A DNA stretch of 64,000 nucleotides from Hyphomicrobiaceae bacterium (GCA_041397645.1 JAWKWE010000004.1:2418001-2482000); one strand, 5' to 3'; shown: positions 8,578-17,804, numbered from the stretch's first letter. Program-made: numbers and translations. The notes: generated by a model not told the origin, from the letters alone.

Positions 8578-9663
8578 TCAACTCGCGATGGCTTTTGGGG
8601 TTTCATACGTCTGACGCCTCAGCCTCTGCACGGCGTTAAGAAGCGCGAAAGGCGCCCCTGACAGCAGAACCTTCACATAGCGCTCATCCTGGAAATCGCC
8701 GTTGAGCGAGAGGCGCGGCAGTGCCGTGAGTTCATCGTAGTGATGGGTGTGGATCAGCCCCTTGCGCGTCGTCACAGCAGTTGCCATCCCCAGATCGCGC
8801 GCCATCTCGAACTCGCGTTCACCCGCTGAAGACTCGCAACCGTATGGATAACTGAAGTGGCGACATGGCTTGCCGAGTTCGTCTGCAATGCGCGCGATGC
8901 TCTCCGCCATCTCTTGGCGGGCCTTGGTCGCATCAAGCTTTGAAAGAGCATAGTGGCCCATAGTATGTGCCCCGATCGTAACCAGAGGATCGACCGCAAG
9001 CTCGCGCAATTCCTTCCACGTCATCACGAGATCTCGGCACAGGGCGGCCTTGTCGATGTTCGCCGCACGAGCCAACTCGGTCACGACGGAGCGAGCCTCG
9101 TGCTCGGGCAGATCACGTAGCCGCCAATAGATTGTATCGAAGGCCGATGTGCGCTGCGCGTCGGTTTCGAGATCATATTCGTGAATATCACCAGCCAAGT
9201 CGACCTCGACCCGCGGCAGACGGCGGAGGGCTTCCTCAAGCGTCAGCCACCATAAGTCTCCCTTTCCGTCCGCATAGTCGGCGGGAACATAAATCGTAAA
9301 GGGAACGTCGTGGCGGTTGAAAATCGGGTAGGCGTGATCACGATTGTCCCGATAGCCATCGTCAAGGGTAAAGACCGCGAAGGGACGTTCGCTGTCGCGC
9401 GACTTGAGCCGTTCTGGGACATCGTCGATTGAGATGCAGTCGAATCCGGCGGCCTTCACCTGGACAATAACGTTCTCAAGAAACTCGGGCGTGACTTGCA
9501 AAATCCGGTTGGGTGCGAAGCCTTCTTCTTGCTCAGGCCTAACGTGGTGGAGCATGAAAATTACGCCATTGCCGCTGGTAAACGGAGCAATTAGCTCATC
9601 GACCCCGGTGTAGTGCATAGCGCTCAGCGCCGCTTTCAGGAAGCTCCTGGAATTCATCAGCAT
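8578..9663 (-). CDS. Polysaccharide deacetylase family protein
   Basis: A 361-residue NodB-homology (carbohydrate esterase 4-type) protein that would remove N-acetyl groups from a cell-surface polysaccharide. Visible are FTLDDGYRDN with the catalytic and metal-binding Asp pair, GAHTMGHYAL with the metal-binding His pair, and HFSYPYG, the third family motif. No clear signal peptide is seen. The longest frame begins at a GTG (9681), but I chose the ATG at 9663. It lies beside the exopolysaccharide export genes, so it probably edits that polymer or its repeat unit. Confidence 0.85.
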   Translation of the reverse strand: MLMNSRSFLKAALSAMHYTGVDELIAPFTSGNGVIFMLHHVRPEQEEGFAPNRILQVTPEFLENVIVQVKAAGFDCISIDDVPERLKSRDSERPFAVFTLDDGYRDNRDHAYPIFNRHDVPFTIYVPADYADGKGDLWWLTLEEALRRLPRVEVDLAGDIHEYDLETDAQRTSAFDTIYWRLRDLPEHEARSVVTELARAANIDKAALCRDLVMTWKELRELAVDPLVTIGAHTMGHYALSKLDATKARQEMAESIARIADELGKPCRHFSYPYGCESSAGEREFEMARDLGMATAVTTRKGLIHTHHYDELTALPRLSLNGDFQDERYVKVLLSGAPFALLNAVQRLRRQTYETPKAIAS

Positions 9664-9815
9664 TGTAATCGGCCAACTCACAGAATTTAGATACGCCGAC
9701 CTATGGATCGACGAAGTAAATGCCGACTTGCAAGATGTGTGCGCACGACGGTAAATCCGCCCGTGGCATTGCCGACTTGGTTAACGATCTTGATATCAGA
9801 GTTTGCAGTCGGACA

Positions 9816-12041
9816 TCAGGCCGCTTCACCGGCCACCTTGCGCGTGGCGCGCAGGAGCCGCTGCGTTGGCACGCCCGTCGGCACCGCGCGCGACATCGTC
9901 AGAATGTCGATGCCCGCGACCTCAAACCCCAGGAACGTTCCAGGCGCGTCCTGCAGGACGGTTGGCTTTTTCTTGGGATCCGGCAACAGGATGCCCGCGT
10001 CGAAGCGGCCCTCGATCGTCTCAAACAACATCCGCGCATCGTCATGCGCACCAGCGACGATGATGTGATCGTACGCCTCATCGAGTGCATCGAGCACGAG
10101 ATTGAGCTGGTCGGGATCGATCTTATCGACCTGCTTGATCGGAGCGCCGCTGCCGATGAAGTGCACGCGGCTTTCTGGCAAACGCTGCACGATGTCCCCA
10201 AACGTCGCCTGGCCCGAGAGCAACTCCGAAAGCCCAACATCAGCTGACATTCCGGTCATGCTTGCTATGCCGGATTGTACACCGGGACTCCAATCGACGA
10301 CGATAACCTGCCCCCCGCTCGCGCTGATCGCCTTACCCAACTCGATTGCGTCGCGCCCCACGTTCTTGACGTTGGGCGTTTCGCCCGTGACCAACGTGCG
10401 GAATCCGCCCTGGTCCGGTGTGGCGGCACTGAGGCGCGCTGAAATCTCAGCGACAGAACGCTCCCCACCTTCATTGCTGGGCTCGGATGCTGGGGCCGAC
10501 AAGGCTGGAGCTTTTGTTTTTCCAGCCGCGGCGCCCGCCACCGCTTTAGGCGAAGGCTTGGCGCTCAGGGTCGGTTCGGCCTTCAACTCAACGGCTTCTT
10601 GAACCGGAACCGCGCTTGTGCCCCCGCTACGCGCGCCATCAAAGAGCGCCCGGGTGATCGTCCAGAACGTTCCCAGCAGGAGCGTGGCAAAAGCCAGCAA
10701 AGCCGCCGTCTGTCCCTTTTTCGGAGAGATAGGGAAGCTGGCCGGTAATGCCTTTGAAATGACCTGGGCTTCGACCGGCTGAGCCCGTGTGTCGAGGCGC
10801 TTGCGATTGGCTTCGAGCTGGGCCTGCAGATTATCAAGCTCGGTGCGCTTTGCTTTTGCATTGGCTTGCAACTGACGCAGCTTCGCCTCCTCGGGAGCCT
10901 GGCTCACGACGCGCGATTTGACCTCTTCAAGACTTGCTGTGATCTGGGCAACGCGGTCATGCGCAACCTTGACCTCTTTTTCCAAGCCCTCGACGAGCTT
11001 TGCGACTTCAACTGAGATCTGCCGCTTCAATCCCGAAAGATCGGCATTGAGCTGACGCATACGCGGATGGCCAGGCAGAAGGGTTGCTGAAAGCTCGGAG
11101 ATCTGCCGCTCGATGCGCACACGTTGCTGCACGAGGTTCTGAATGAGAGGCGACTTCTGCACGTCAGGCAGCGCATCTGCCGATCCGGCCTTCGCCATTT
11201 CGCGCGCGGACTTGGCCCGAGCCTCCGCCTCACCCAGCGCAGACTGCGCCTTCGTGAGTTCCCCGGTCAGCTCCGAAAGCTGCTGCTCATTGAGGCCGGT
11301 GTTCTGTGCGCCACCCTTAAAGACGTTGATCTCGCCGCTATAGCGCTCAGCCTCGGTCTCAGCTGCGGCCACTTCGGGCACCAGTTTGTCGATCTTGCCT
11401 TTGAGAACCGTCTGCTGCTCATCAACCTCTTCAGCAGCAGCCGAGGCAAGCGAGTTGCGATAGGCTTCCACCAGGTGATTAGCGATTTGGGCCGCCAGGG
11501 GCGGTTTGATAGACGACACCCGCACACCGATAAACCGGCTCTCCTTTGCGGAATAGACTTCTATTTGCCTGAAGAGCGCGTTGAGGACTCTGTCGTGCTC
11601 GCTCTCTCCCGGACGCGGACCGCCGATGCCAACCATGCGCATCAGCTTATCGGGCATATCTATGGGACCTAGCGCGTTATTGAATTCAGGGTCGTCCTTC
11701 AACTTGAGTTCGTCAGCAATTTTGGAGACCAACTCGGGGGCCTGAAGCGCGCGCACGTGCGTGTTGATCGCCTCCTTGTCCATCTTCACCGTCAGCGAAT
11801 CTGGCGACGATGTTTTGGGATCTGCGAAGCTGCTGGAAGCTCCTTTCGCGACGATCGCAAGTTCAGCCTGCGACTGGTATTTCGGTGCAACCTGCATCAG
11901 AGCGCCGTAAGCGAGCGCGCCGACCGCGGCACTACAGAGAACGAGACGAGGCAAGCTACGGCGCAAAGCCCCGAATATCGTACTCATCTCGATGTCGTCA
12001 GGAGACGCTTCACTGCGTGCGGGCATGGGTCGACTCGGCAT
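9816..12041 (-). CDS. Exopolysaccharide chain-length/transport protein (Wzz/GumC-like) with degenerate BY-kinase domain
   Basis: A 741-residue polysaccharide co-polymerase. The Wzz-type N-terminus (first membrane helix near residues 30-50) is followed by a long periplasmic coiled coil at about residues 190-430, a Pro-containing second helix (GQTAALLAFATLLLGTFW, about 445-465), an Ala/Pro linker and a C-terminal P-loop-type domain (about 545-741). That domain keeps the Walker A'-like VIVVDWSPG, but where a Walker A GxxGxGKS should be it has TGETPNVKNVGRDA. The C-terminal Tyr cluster of BY-kinases is absent too. It should position and regulate polymer length without phosphotransfer. It is divergent from the Wza-like gene. 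Confidence 0.88.
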   Translation of the reverse strand: MPSRPMPARSEASPDDIEMSTIFGALRRSLPRLVLCSAAVGALAYGALMQVAPKYQSQAELAIVAKGASSSFADPKTSSPDSLTVKMDKEAINTHVRALQAPELVSKIADELKLKDDPEFNNALGPIDMPDKLMRMVGIGGPRPGESEHDRVLNALFRQIEVYSAKESRFIGVRVSSIKPPLAAQIANHLVEAYRNSLASAAAEEVDEQQTVLKGKIDKLVPEVAAAETEAERYSGEINVFKGGAQNTGLNEQQLSELTGELTKAQSALGEAEARAKSAREMAKAGSADALPDVQKSPLIQNLVQQRVRIERQISELSATLLPGHPRMRQLNADLSGLKRQISVEVAKLVEGLEKEVKVAHDRVAQITASLEEVKSRVVSQAPEEAKLRQLQANAKAKRTELDNLQAQLEANRKRLDTRAQPVEAQVISKALPASFPISPKKGQTAALLAFATLLLGTFWTITRALFDGARSGGTSAVPVQEAVELKAEPTLSAKPSPKAVAGAAAGKTKAPALSAPASEPSNEGGERSVAEISARLSAATPDQGGFRTLVTGETPNVKNVGRDAIELGKAISASGGQVIVVDWSPGVQSGIASMTGMSADVGLSELLSGQATFGDIVQRLPESRVHFIGSGAPIKQVDKIDPDQLNLVLDALDEAYDHIIVAGAHDDARMLFETIEGRFDAGILLPDPKKKPTVLQDAPGTFLGFEVAGIDILTMSRAVPTGVPTQRLLRATRKVAGEAA

Positions 12042-12193
12042 GGGCTGAGGGGAGTGTTCTGAGTCGCTAATAAAGAAGCCTGAAGGTTAGCAACGGCTTA
12101 ACCGTTTCAAAAAAGGGCGCGTGCTCAGCCTTTCTTAACCCTCGGAGACTAACTTGAGGATGTTCGTATTCTGAAAGTCGGGAAGAGTCTGTC

Positions 12194-12892
12194 ATGTGTG
12201 TGCGCTTAAGGGTCTTGGCCGTGGCGGCTACTGCCATGCTTGCTGGCTGTGCTGGCGTACCGGGCGGCAACCTCTTCTCCGAGCCCCTGCTGGTGTCGAA
12301 TCCGCTTCCTGCCGACGACTACGGCGCACCGCCCCCACCCGTCGTTGTGGAAGAAGCACACCAAGTCGCCTGGGGTGAGCCTACCCATTTGCCCGTCGAA
12401 CTGGCCGGTCCGCACGCGGTCGCCGACACAGATGGCCCTTACCTGCTCGACACCGGCGACAGGCTGCGCATTTTTGTCTACGGCCAACCCAATCTGTCGC
12501 GGCTTTATATCGTCGACCACGAGGGCAAGATCGCCGTTCCCCTCATCGGCAATGTCAGCGCACGCGGCAAGACCACTTCACAGCTTCAGTCGACCATCCG
12601 CGCGCGACTGGGCTCTGAGTTCGTCAAGGATCCCCACGTCACCGTCGATATCCAGCAGAACCGCCCGTTCTTCATTCTGGGAGAAGTTCGCAACGCGGGC
12701 CAATACCCCTACGTCTCCGGCATGACCGTCGAGACGGCGGTAGCCATTGCTGGCGGCTACACTGAACGCGCAAGCCAACGGACGTTTCGTATTACGCGCC
12801 GCATTAACGGTCTGGTTGAACAGATCGAAGCACCCGGCGATTACGTCGTGAAGGCTGGCGACACGGTTTACGTGTTTGAAAGGTTCCTCTGA
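12194..12892 (+). CDS. Polysaccharide export protein, Wza-like outer-membrane lipoprotein
   Basis: A 232-residue exporter subunit. The signal peptide ends in the lipobox LAGC with the lipidated Cys at residue 19. The Poly_export (PES) domain follows: YLLDTGDRLRIFVYGQPNLS, then VDHEGKIAVPLIGNVSARGK, and a SLBB-like domain starting at FFILGEVRNAGQYPYVSG. It is shorter than E. coli Wza and has a single SLBB repeat, as is common in Alphaproteobacteria. GGAAGAG lies six bases before the ATG. It should form the outer-membrane channel working with the divergent Wzz-like protein. Confidence 0.92.
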   Translation: MCVRLRVLAVAATAMLAGCAGVPGGNLFSEPLLVSNPLPADDYGAPPPPVVVEEAHQVAWGEPTHLPVELAGPHAVADTDGPYLLDTGDRLRIFVYGQPNLSRLYIVDHEGKIAVPLIGNVSARGKTTSQLQSTIRARLGSEFVKDPHVTVDIQQNRPFFILGEVRNAGQYPYVSGMTVETAVAIAGGYTERASQRTFRITRRINGLVEQIEAPGDYVVKAGDTVYVFERFL

Positions 12893-12948
12893 GACCCAGA
12901 TAGGAAAGTCCTTCGGAACCGAGCCAGAGTCCTGGCCAGGGTAACGCC

Positions 12949-14064
12949 ATGCGTATTCTCCACTGCCTCAGGGCACCCATCGGCGGATTGTTCCGCCATG
13001 TTCTTGATCTCGCTGGCGAGCAGGCCCGCCGCGGTCATGACGTGGGTTTGCTGACGGACAGTACGGTTCAGAATGCTCTGACCAGCGTCCAGTTCGCTGA
13101 GATCGCGCCCTTGTTGACGCTCGGCGTCGCGCGCATTCCGATCAGCCGGCAGCCGGGTTTAGGCGACTATAAAGCCGCGCGCGCAACCCTCGATCACGCC
13201 AGACCGCTGAACCTCGACGTGTTGCATGGCCACGGAGCAAAGGGCGGCGCCTATGCACGTCTCGCGCGTCGGGCGTTACGAGCACAAGGCCAACCCGTGC
13301 AGGCGTTCTATACGCCGCATGGCGGCACATTGAACTATCGGCCCGGTACTGCCCAGTCGACAGTCCTGCTGAGTTTAGAACGCGTTTTGGAGCGTTTCAC
13401 AGACGGACTGATCTTTGAAAGCGCCTATGCGGCCCGCGTCTATTGTGATCGCGTCGGCAATGGACCGGCACCACAGCGCGTCATTCATAACGGCCTGCGC
13501 CCTGGCGACTTCATGGCTCACACGCCTGAGCCGGACGCCACGGACTTCCTCTTCATCGGTGAGCTGCGCCCCATCAAAGGCATGGACCACATGCTCGATG
13601 CGCTGGCGCAGCTCAACGAGCGTTCGCCAGTGACCGCGACAATCGTGGGATCGGGGCCGGAGGAGGCCAAACTCAAAGCAAAGACGGCGGAACTCGGTCT
13701 TCAAGACCGTTTGCGATTCACCGGAGCCTTACCTGCCCGCACCGCGTTGTCCCTGGGTAGGACAATGGTTGTTCCATCCTTGGCCGAAAGCTTCCCCTAC
13801 GTTGTGCTGGAAGCCGCGGCTGCAGGGGTGCCGCTCATTTCGACCGACGTCGGCGGAATTCCTGAAATCACCACAGGAACCGACAGCGAGCTCATTCCTC
13901 CAGCCAGCGTTCCAGCATTGGTGAAGGCCATGCGCGAATGCCTTGATCATCCAGAAGCCGCAGCACAACGCGCCCAGCGGCTGAAAGACAACGTCGCGAG
14001 TAAATTCACGGTCTCGGCCATGGCCGATGCCGTGCTGGCGTTCTACGCATTAAGAGATGCTTAA
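12949..14064 (+). CDS. Glycosyltransferase family 4 protein
   Basis: A cytosolic GT-B-fold retaining glycosyltransferase of 371 residues. The N-terminal domain starts with ILHCLRAPIGGLFRHVLDLA, the acceptor-binding Gly loop, and the C-terminal domain has FLFIGELRPIKGMDHMLDAL, GSGPEEAKLK, and the donor-site ExE-type motif in PSLAESFPYVVLEAAAAGVP. It is the only chain-extending glycosyltransferase in the locus, so the repeat unit must be very simple or other transferases lie elsewhere. It is 56 bases after the Wza-like gene, in the same direction. Confidence 0.9.
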   Translation: MRILHCLRAPIGGLFRHVLDLAGEQARRGHDVGLLTDSTVQNALTSVQFAEIAPLLTLGVARIPISRQPGLGDYKAARATLDHARPLNLDVLHGHGAKGGAYARLARRALRAQGQPVQAFYTPHGGTLNYRPGTAQSTVLLSLERVLERFTDGLIFESAYAARVYCDRVGNGPAPQRVIHNGLRPGDFMAHTPEPDATDFLFIGELRPIKGMDHMLDALAQLNERSPVTATIVGSGPEEAKLKAKTAELGLQDRLRFTGALPARTALSLGRTMVVPSLAESFPYVVLEAAAAGVPLISTDVGGIPEITTGTDSELIPPASVPALVKAMRECLDHPEAAAQRAQRLKDNVASKFTVSAMADAVLAFYALRDA

Positions 14065-14066
14065 CC
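14050..14066 (+). promoter_or_regulatory. CtrA-type box TTAA-N7-TTAACC
   Basis: TTAA at 14050-14053, seven bases, then TTAACC at 14061-14066. This matches the full binding consensus of the alphaproteobacterial cell-cycle regulator CtrA (TTAA-N7-TTAAC). The second half overlaps the stop of the glycosyltransferase gene, so part of the match is coding. A further half-site TTAACC is at 14101-14106. The box lies about 110 bases before the priming transferase start. Confidence 0.5.
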
Positions 14067-14171
14067 TAACAACGCGGCGGTGCGTCTCAAAGCTCGTGTG
14101 TTAACCTCCATTGGCACACGGAATGCTTGCTCAAGTCTCGAAATCGCAATGTTGAACACTCGAGACTGAAA

Positions 14172-15686
14172 ATGCCTGCCACTCTTCAAACTCTCCCGGC
14201 AAACCACTCCAACACTTATCGTCCGCGCTTGGCGCTTGCCACCGCTCGCCTCTGCGACGCTAGCGCAAACCCGAAGTCAAGCATTTCGCCGGTGGTCGTC
14301 TGTGGCAGCGTGCGCGCGATGGATTTTGTCCTCATCACCCTGGCTGGTCTGTTCATCGCTATCGCCTACGTGAACGAACCTGGGATCGTCGGCAGCGCGC
14401 GCTACATGACGGCGATCGTCGCAACCGGTGCTATCACGACAATCACTTTCCAGCTCTTAGGTCTTTATAACCTGCGCACCTTCTCCTCGGTTATGCGCAA
14501 CGTTCCGCGCATTATGCTGGGTTGGAGCGCCACCTTCGCGGCCCTGATCGTCGCGCTGTTCCTGCTGAAGATCGGTGCACACGTCTCGCGCGTCTGGCTG
14601 GCAACCTGGTACGTTGCGGGCGCAACCACATTGATCGCCGACCGCGCGATCCTCGCTTGGATTATGCGTTCCTTGGCCGCAAACGGCCGCCTCTACCAAC
14701 GCGCCGTGATCTACGGAGCGGGCCCCGTCAGCGAAGAGCTGATTGCCGAGCTTGAGGCCGATACCGATCAGATCGTGCGCATTGCCGGCATCTTCGACGA
14801 ACGTGACGACAAGCGCGGACCGCGCCTGGTTGGCGGCTATCCGCGACTTGGCAGCGTCAATGATCTGCTTGCTTTCAGCCGCACCACGCGCCTCGACCTG
14901 GTTATCGTCGCGCTCCCGCTTACGGCCGAAAATAGGCTTTTGCAGCTGTCGAAGGTGCTTTCGGTGCTGCCCGCCGACATCAAAATGCCTGCTCGCGCCA
15001 CAGGCCTGCGCTTTGCCCCGCGCACCTACTCGCACGTCGGCTCAGTGGCCATGATCGATCTCTACGACAAGCCCATCGCGGATTGGGGAACGATCTCGAA
15101 GTGGCTTTTTGACAAGATCGTCGGTGCAACCGCATTGACGCTCCTGGCGCCCGTCATGGCACTCGTCGCGCTGGCGGTAAAGCTCGACAGCCGTGGTCCC
15201 GTTCTCTTCCGCCAGAAGCGTTACGGCTTCAACAATGAGCTCATCGAAGTCTTCAAGTTCCGCTCGATGTACACCGACCGCTGCGACGCCGCGGCTGCCA
15301 AGCTCGTAACCAAGGACGATCCGCGCGTGACCCGTGTCGGCCGCATCATCCGCAAGACCAGCCTCGATGAGTTGCCGCAGCTCTTTAACGTGCTGCTGGG
15401 CGACCTGTCGCTTGTTGGTCCGCGCCCGCACGCTGTACAGGCCAAGGCGGGCACAGAACTCTATGACGAAGTCGTGGACGGCTACTTCGCCCGCCACAAA
15501 GTGAAACCAGGCATTACCGGCTGGGCGCAGATCAACGGCTGGCGCGGCGAGACCGATACGCGAGAGAAGATCGAAAAGCGCGTCGAGCACGATTTGTATT
15601 ATATCGAGAACTGGAGCGTGTTCTTTGATCTCTACATTCTGCTGAAGACGCCCATGTCGTTGTTGTCGACGCAGAACGCCTACTGA
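14172..15686 (+). CDS. Undecaprenyl-phosphate sugar-1-phosphate transferase (ExoY/WbaP type)
   Basis: Starts exopolysaccharide synthesis by moving a sugar phosphate, usually glucose or galactose, to undecaprenyl phosphate at the inner membrane. The 504-residue protein has an N-terminal region of four to five membrane helices, a CoA-binding-like Rossmann domain (AVIYGAGPVSEELIAELEAD), a further helix and the C-terminal catalytic domain. That domain shows KFRSMYTD, TSLDELPQLFNVLLGDLSLV, GPRPHA and ITGWAQINGWRGETDT. The longer frame begins with a TTG at 14127; I chose the ATG at 14172. A terminator follows at 15721. Confidence 0.93.
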   Translation: MPATLQTLPANHSNTYRPRLALATARLCDASANPKSSISPVVVCGSVRAMDFVLITLAGLFIAIAYVNEPGIVGSARYMTAIVATGAITTITFQLLGLYNLRTFSSVMRNVPRIMLGWSATFAALIVALFLLKIGAHVSRVWLATWYVAGATTLIADRAILAWIMRSLAANGRLYQRAVIYGAGPVSEELIAELEADTDQIVRIAGIFDERDDKRGPRLVGGYPRLGSVNDLLAFSRTTRLDLVIVALPLTAENRLLQLSKVLSVLPADIKMPARATGLRFAPRTYSHVGSVAMIDLYDKPIADWGTISKWLFDKIVGATALTLLAPVMALVALAVKLDSRGPVLFRQKRYGFNNELIEVFKFRSMYTDRCDAAAAKLVTKDDPRVTRVGRIIRKTSLDELPQLFNVLLGDLSLVGPRPHAVQAKAGTELYDEVVDGYFARHKVKPGITGWAQINGWRGETDTREKIEKRVEHDLYYIENWSVFFDLYILLKTPMSLLSTQNAY

Positions 15687-15720
15687 ACCGCGACGCAATT
15701 TTATGCCTGGGAATTGAACA

Positions 15721-15753
15721 AAGCGGCGGAATGATCCGCCGCTTTACGTTTTG
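15721..15753 (+). terminator. Intrinsic terminator after the priming transferase gene
   Basis: A perfect 11-bp stem (AAAGCGGCGGA / TCCGCCGCTTT) with a 4-base ATGA loop, followed by ACGTTTTG. It lies 35 bases after the stop of the priming transferase gene, so the downstream Wzy-like gene probably has its own promoter. Confidence 0.75.
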
Positions 15754-15849
15754 TTCACCCCAAGTCTTGGCCCGGCTTAACATCACCAGCTGGGGCCCGG
15801 TCCTTGCATCCTTAACGGCGCGAACAAGAACACTGCCTTTGAGGGTTTC

Positions 15850-17187
15850 ATGTTGGAACGATCACTTAGCGTGCTGCGCATTGATGAGGCCACCGAAAGG
15901 CCGCGCAGCTTCGTTCACACGGCTGCCCTTGCCCTTGTTTGGCTGACCTTCGCCTCGAGTGGCGTGGTGTTTTCCGAGCCTTGCCCCACAGATGGTATGG
16001 CACTCGGCCTCATGGTCCTTCTGCCTGTCATCGGCCTGGTGCGCGTACCAAAGTTGCTTGCTCTGTTTCTCCTCGTTTCAGCGGTAATAGCGGCAACCGG
16101 TTTGGTCTCTGCCACTTTCGCTGAAGACACGTCCAAGGCGGTGACCCACACTCTCGTCTCCTTGTTCCTGGGCGGTTTCACTTTCACAATCGCCGGATTT
16201 ATCGCCGTTCGCCCGGTCGAGAATATCAAGCTCATTTTCAGCGCCATCACCGTTGCCGCCGTGATCGCGGCTCTGGCAGGCATCGCCGGCTACTTCTCAC
16301 TCGTTCCCAACGCTGAAATATTCACAAAATTCGGACGTGCGTCTGGCACGTTCAAGGACCCCAATGTGTTCGGCCCGTTCCTAGTACCTCCGATCTTGTA
16401 TGCCGTTCACATCGCACTTCAAGGTTCCCTGCGGCGCGCCTTGCCGCCGTTGATGCTGGCAGGACTCCTGGCGCTAGCCGTCTTCTTGAGTTTCTCGCGC
16501 GGTGCCTGGATAAACCTCGTCGTTTCAGCGGGTATTTATTTGGGACTGTCTTTCCTCACTGCGCCAACCAACGGCAGGCGGCAGAAGATTGCGCTTCTGG
16601 CGATTTTGTGTGCCGCCGCGCTCGGAGGCGTCGTTGCAGGCGCGCTGCAAAACGACAGTGTCGCCAGTCTGGTCAAAGAACGCGCCAGCGTAACGCAGAG
16701 CTACGACGTGGGCCCTGAAGGTCGCTTCGGTGGACAGCAGAAGGCGCGCGCCCTCATACTTGATAATCCGCTTGGCATCGGTGCCGCGCAGTTTTCGCCG
16801 TTCTACCATCACGAGGAAGCGCACAACGTCTACCTCACCGTTACACTGGCAACGGGCTGGCTCGGATCGGGGCTGTATCTCATCATGGTGTTGTCGACCC
16901 TGGCTCTGGGTCTGCGCCAGTGCTTCAAGCGTACACCCTGGCAGCCATTCGTCCTGATTGCATTTGCGACCTTCGCGGCCAACGCAGCCGAGGGAATCAT
17001 CATCGATACCGACCATTGGCGCCACTTCTATGTGCTGATGGCTTTGATCTGGGGAGCGACAAGCGCCTCTGCGGTCCGCGCGAGCGCAGGCGAAAGCCAG
17101 CGCATACGCATGCCGCGCATAGCAACTCCCTCTCGGGCCGGCACGCGAATTGGACGTCTTCAAACGCACGGATACATCGCCGGATGA
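15850..17187 (+). CDS. O-antigen ligase / polysaccharide polymerase-like membrane protein (Wzy/WaaL family)
   Basis: A 445-residue polytopic inner-membrane protein with about ten to twelve hydrophobic segments. The Wzy_C-type region is around residues 150-330 with FKDPNVFGPF, LSFSRGAWINLVVSAGIYLG and the periplasmic-loop AHNVYLTVTLATGW, which holds the conserved His of this family. It would join lipid-linked repeat units or ligate the polymer. GAGGG lies about six bases before the ATG. Two TTAAC half-sites are present upstream. No flippase (Wzx) gene is seen in the window. The stop overlaps the small gene at 17184. Confidence 0.87.
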   Translation: MLERSLSVLRIDEATERPRSFVHTAALALVWLTFASSGVVFSEPCPTDGMALGLMVLLPVIGLVRVPKLLALFLLVSAVIAATGLVSATFAEDTSKAVTHTLVSLFLGGFTFTIAGFIAVRPVENIKLIFSAITVAAVIAALAGIAGYFSLVPNAEIFTKFGRASGTFKDPNVFGPFLVPPILYAVHIALQGSLRRALPPLMLAGLLALAVFLSFSRGAWINLVVSAGIYLGLSFLTAPTNGRRQKIALLAILCAAALGGVVAGALQNDSVASLVKERASVTQSYDVGPEGRFGGQQKARALILDNPLGIGAAQFSPFYHHEEAHNVYLTVTLATGWLGSGLYLIMVLSTLALGLRQCFKRTPWQPFVLIAFATFAANAAEGIIIDTDHWRHFYVLMALIWGATSASAVRASAGESQRIRMPRIATPSRAGTRIGRLQTHGYIAG

Positions 17188-17453
17188 CACAGGGCCGGAT
17201 AACTCTAGGCACGCGCACGAATGATGCAGCAGCGTCAGAAGGTAAACGACCGGGCCGCATCATCGCGGACGGCCGCAACGCTTTAGCAAAGTCAATCTTG
17301 TTCATCCGCCCTGCGCGACGACGCGGCCGGATCTTAAAGCCTCTGGCGTCCGTCATCGACAATCGGCCCGACCCTAGCCACCCGCCAAACCGCCGACATG
17401 GCTCCATTGTGAAGCTAGCAGCGACCTCAGGCCCAACCAATGCGAGACACTAA
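17184..17453 (+). CDS. Possible small basic protein coupled to the polymerase gene
   Basis: An 89-residue frame whose ATG overlaps the polymerase stop in an ATGA and whose TAA lies four bases before a strong terminator. The product is Arg-rich (IRPARRRGRILK) and has no recognisable domain or membrane segment. The tight fit between the upstream stop and the terminator is the only argument that it is a gene. Low-complexity composition and lack of a family argue against. Confidence 0.35.
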   Translation: MTQGRITLGTRTNDAAASEGKRPGRIIADGRNALAKSILFIRPARRRGRILKPLASVIDNRPDPSHPPNRRHGSIVKLAATSGPTNARH

Positions 17454-17457
17454 GTAC

Positions 17458-17500
17458 AAAGAGCGCATCATTCCTATCTCGGGATGACGCGCTCTTTCGT
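17458..17500. terminator. Bidirectional terminator between the exopolysaccharide and glycerol regions
   Basis: A 17-bp near-perfect stem (17458-17474 with 17481-17497, mismatched or wobble at two positions) with a 6-base loop TATCTC. It is followed by TCGTATTTC on the plus strand and by GTACTT on the minus strand. It separates the plus-strand polysaccharide operon from the minus-strand glp operon. Confidence 0.75.
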
Positions 17501-17804
17501 ATTTCTGGATGCGCCGACAGGCACCTTGCGGCACCAAGGCAATTTATCAAGCAACCGCGCTTGTCGCCGGTATATGCTGCTGACAAGGATAGGGAACGCC
17601 TGTCAACGGATTGACGACAAGAGATGCGCGGAATTTGGGTTGCGTGCGCTTTGTTGTGTGCACGTCGATCAATTCGACGAGGTGGATGCGGTTGATCATC
17701 GAGACGTAGTTGCGAAAGTGTGCGCTTCCCATGGCATCATGATCCCGTGTTGAGACTATGCCATTTGCGAAGCATGAATCTTGCCACTGAACACCGTTTT
17801 CGGA
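17501..17804. other. Downstream region of the glp operon, no confident gene
   Basis: About 300 bases between the terminator and glpU. A 61-codon minus-strand frame at 17547-17732 (starting MGSAHFRNYVSMINRIHLVE) could be a last gene of the operon. It lacks a clear ribosome binding site and I recognise no family, so I do not call it. Confidence 0.3.
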
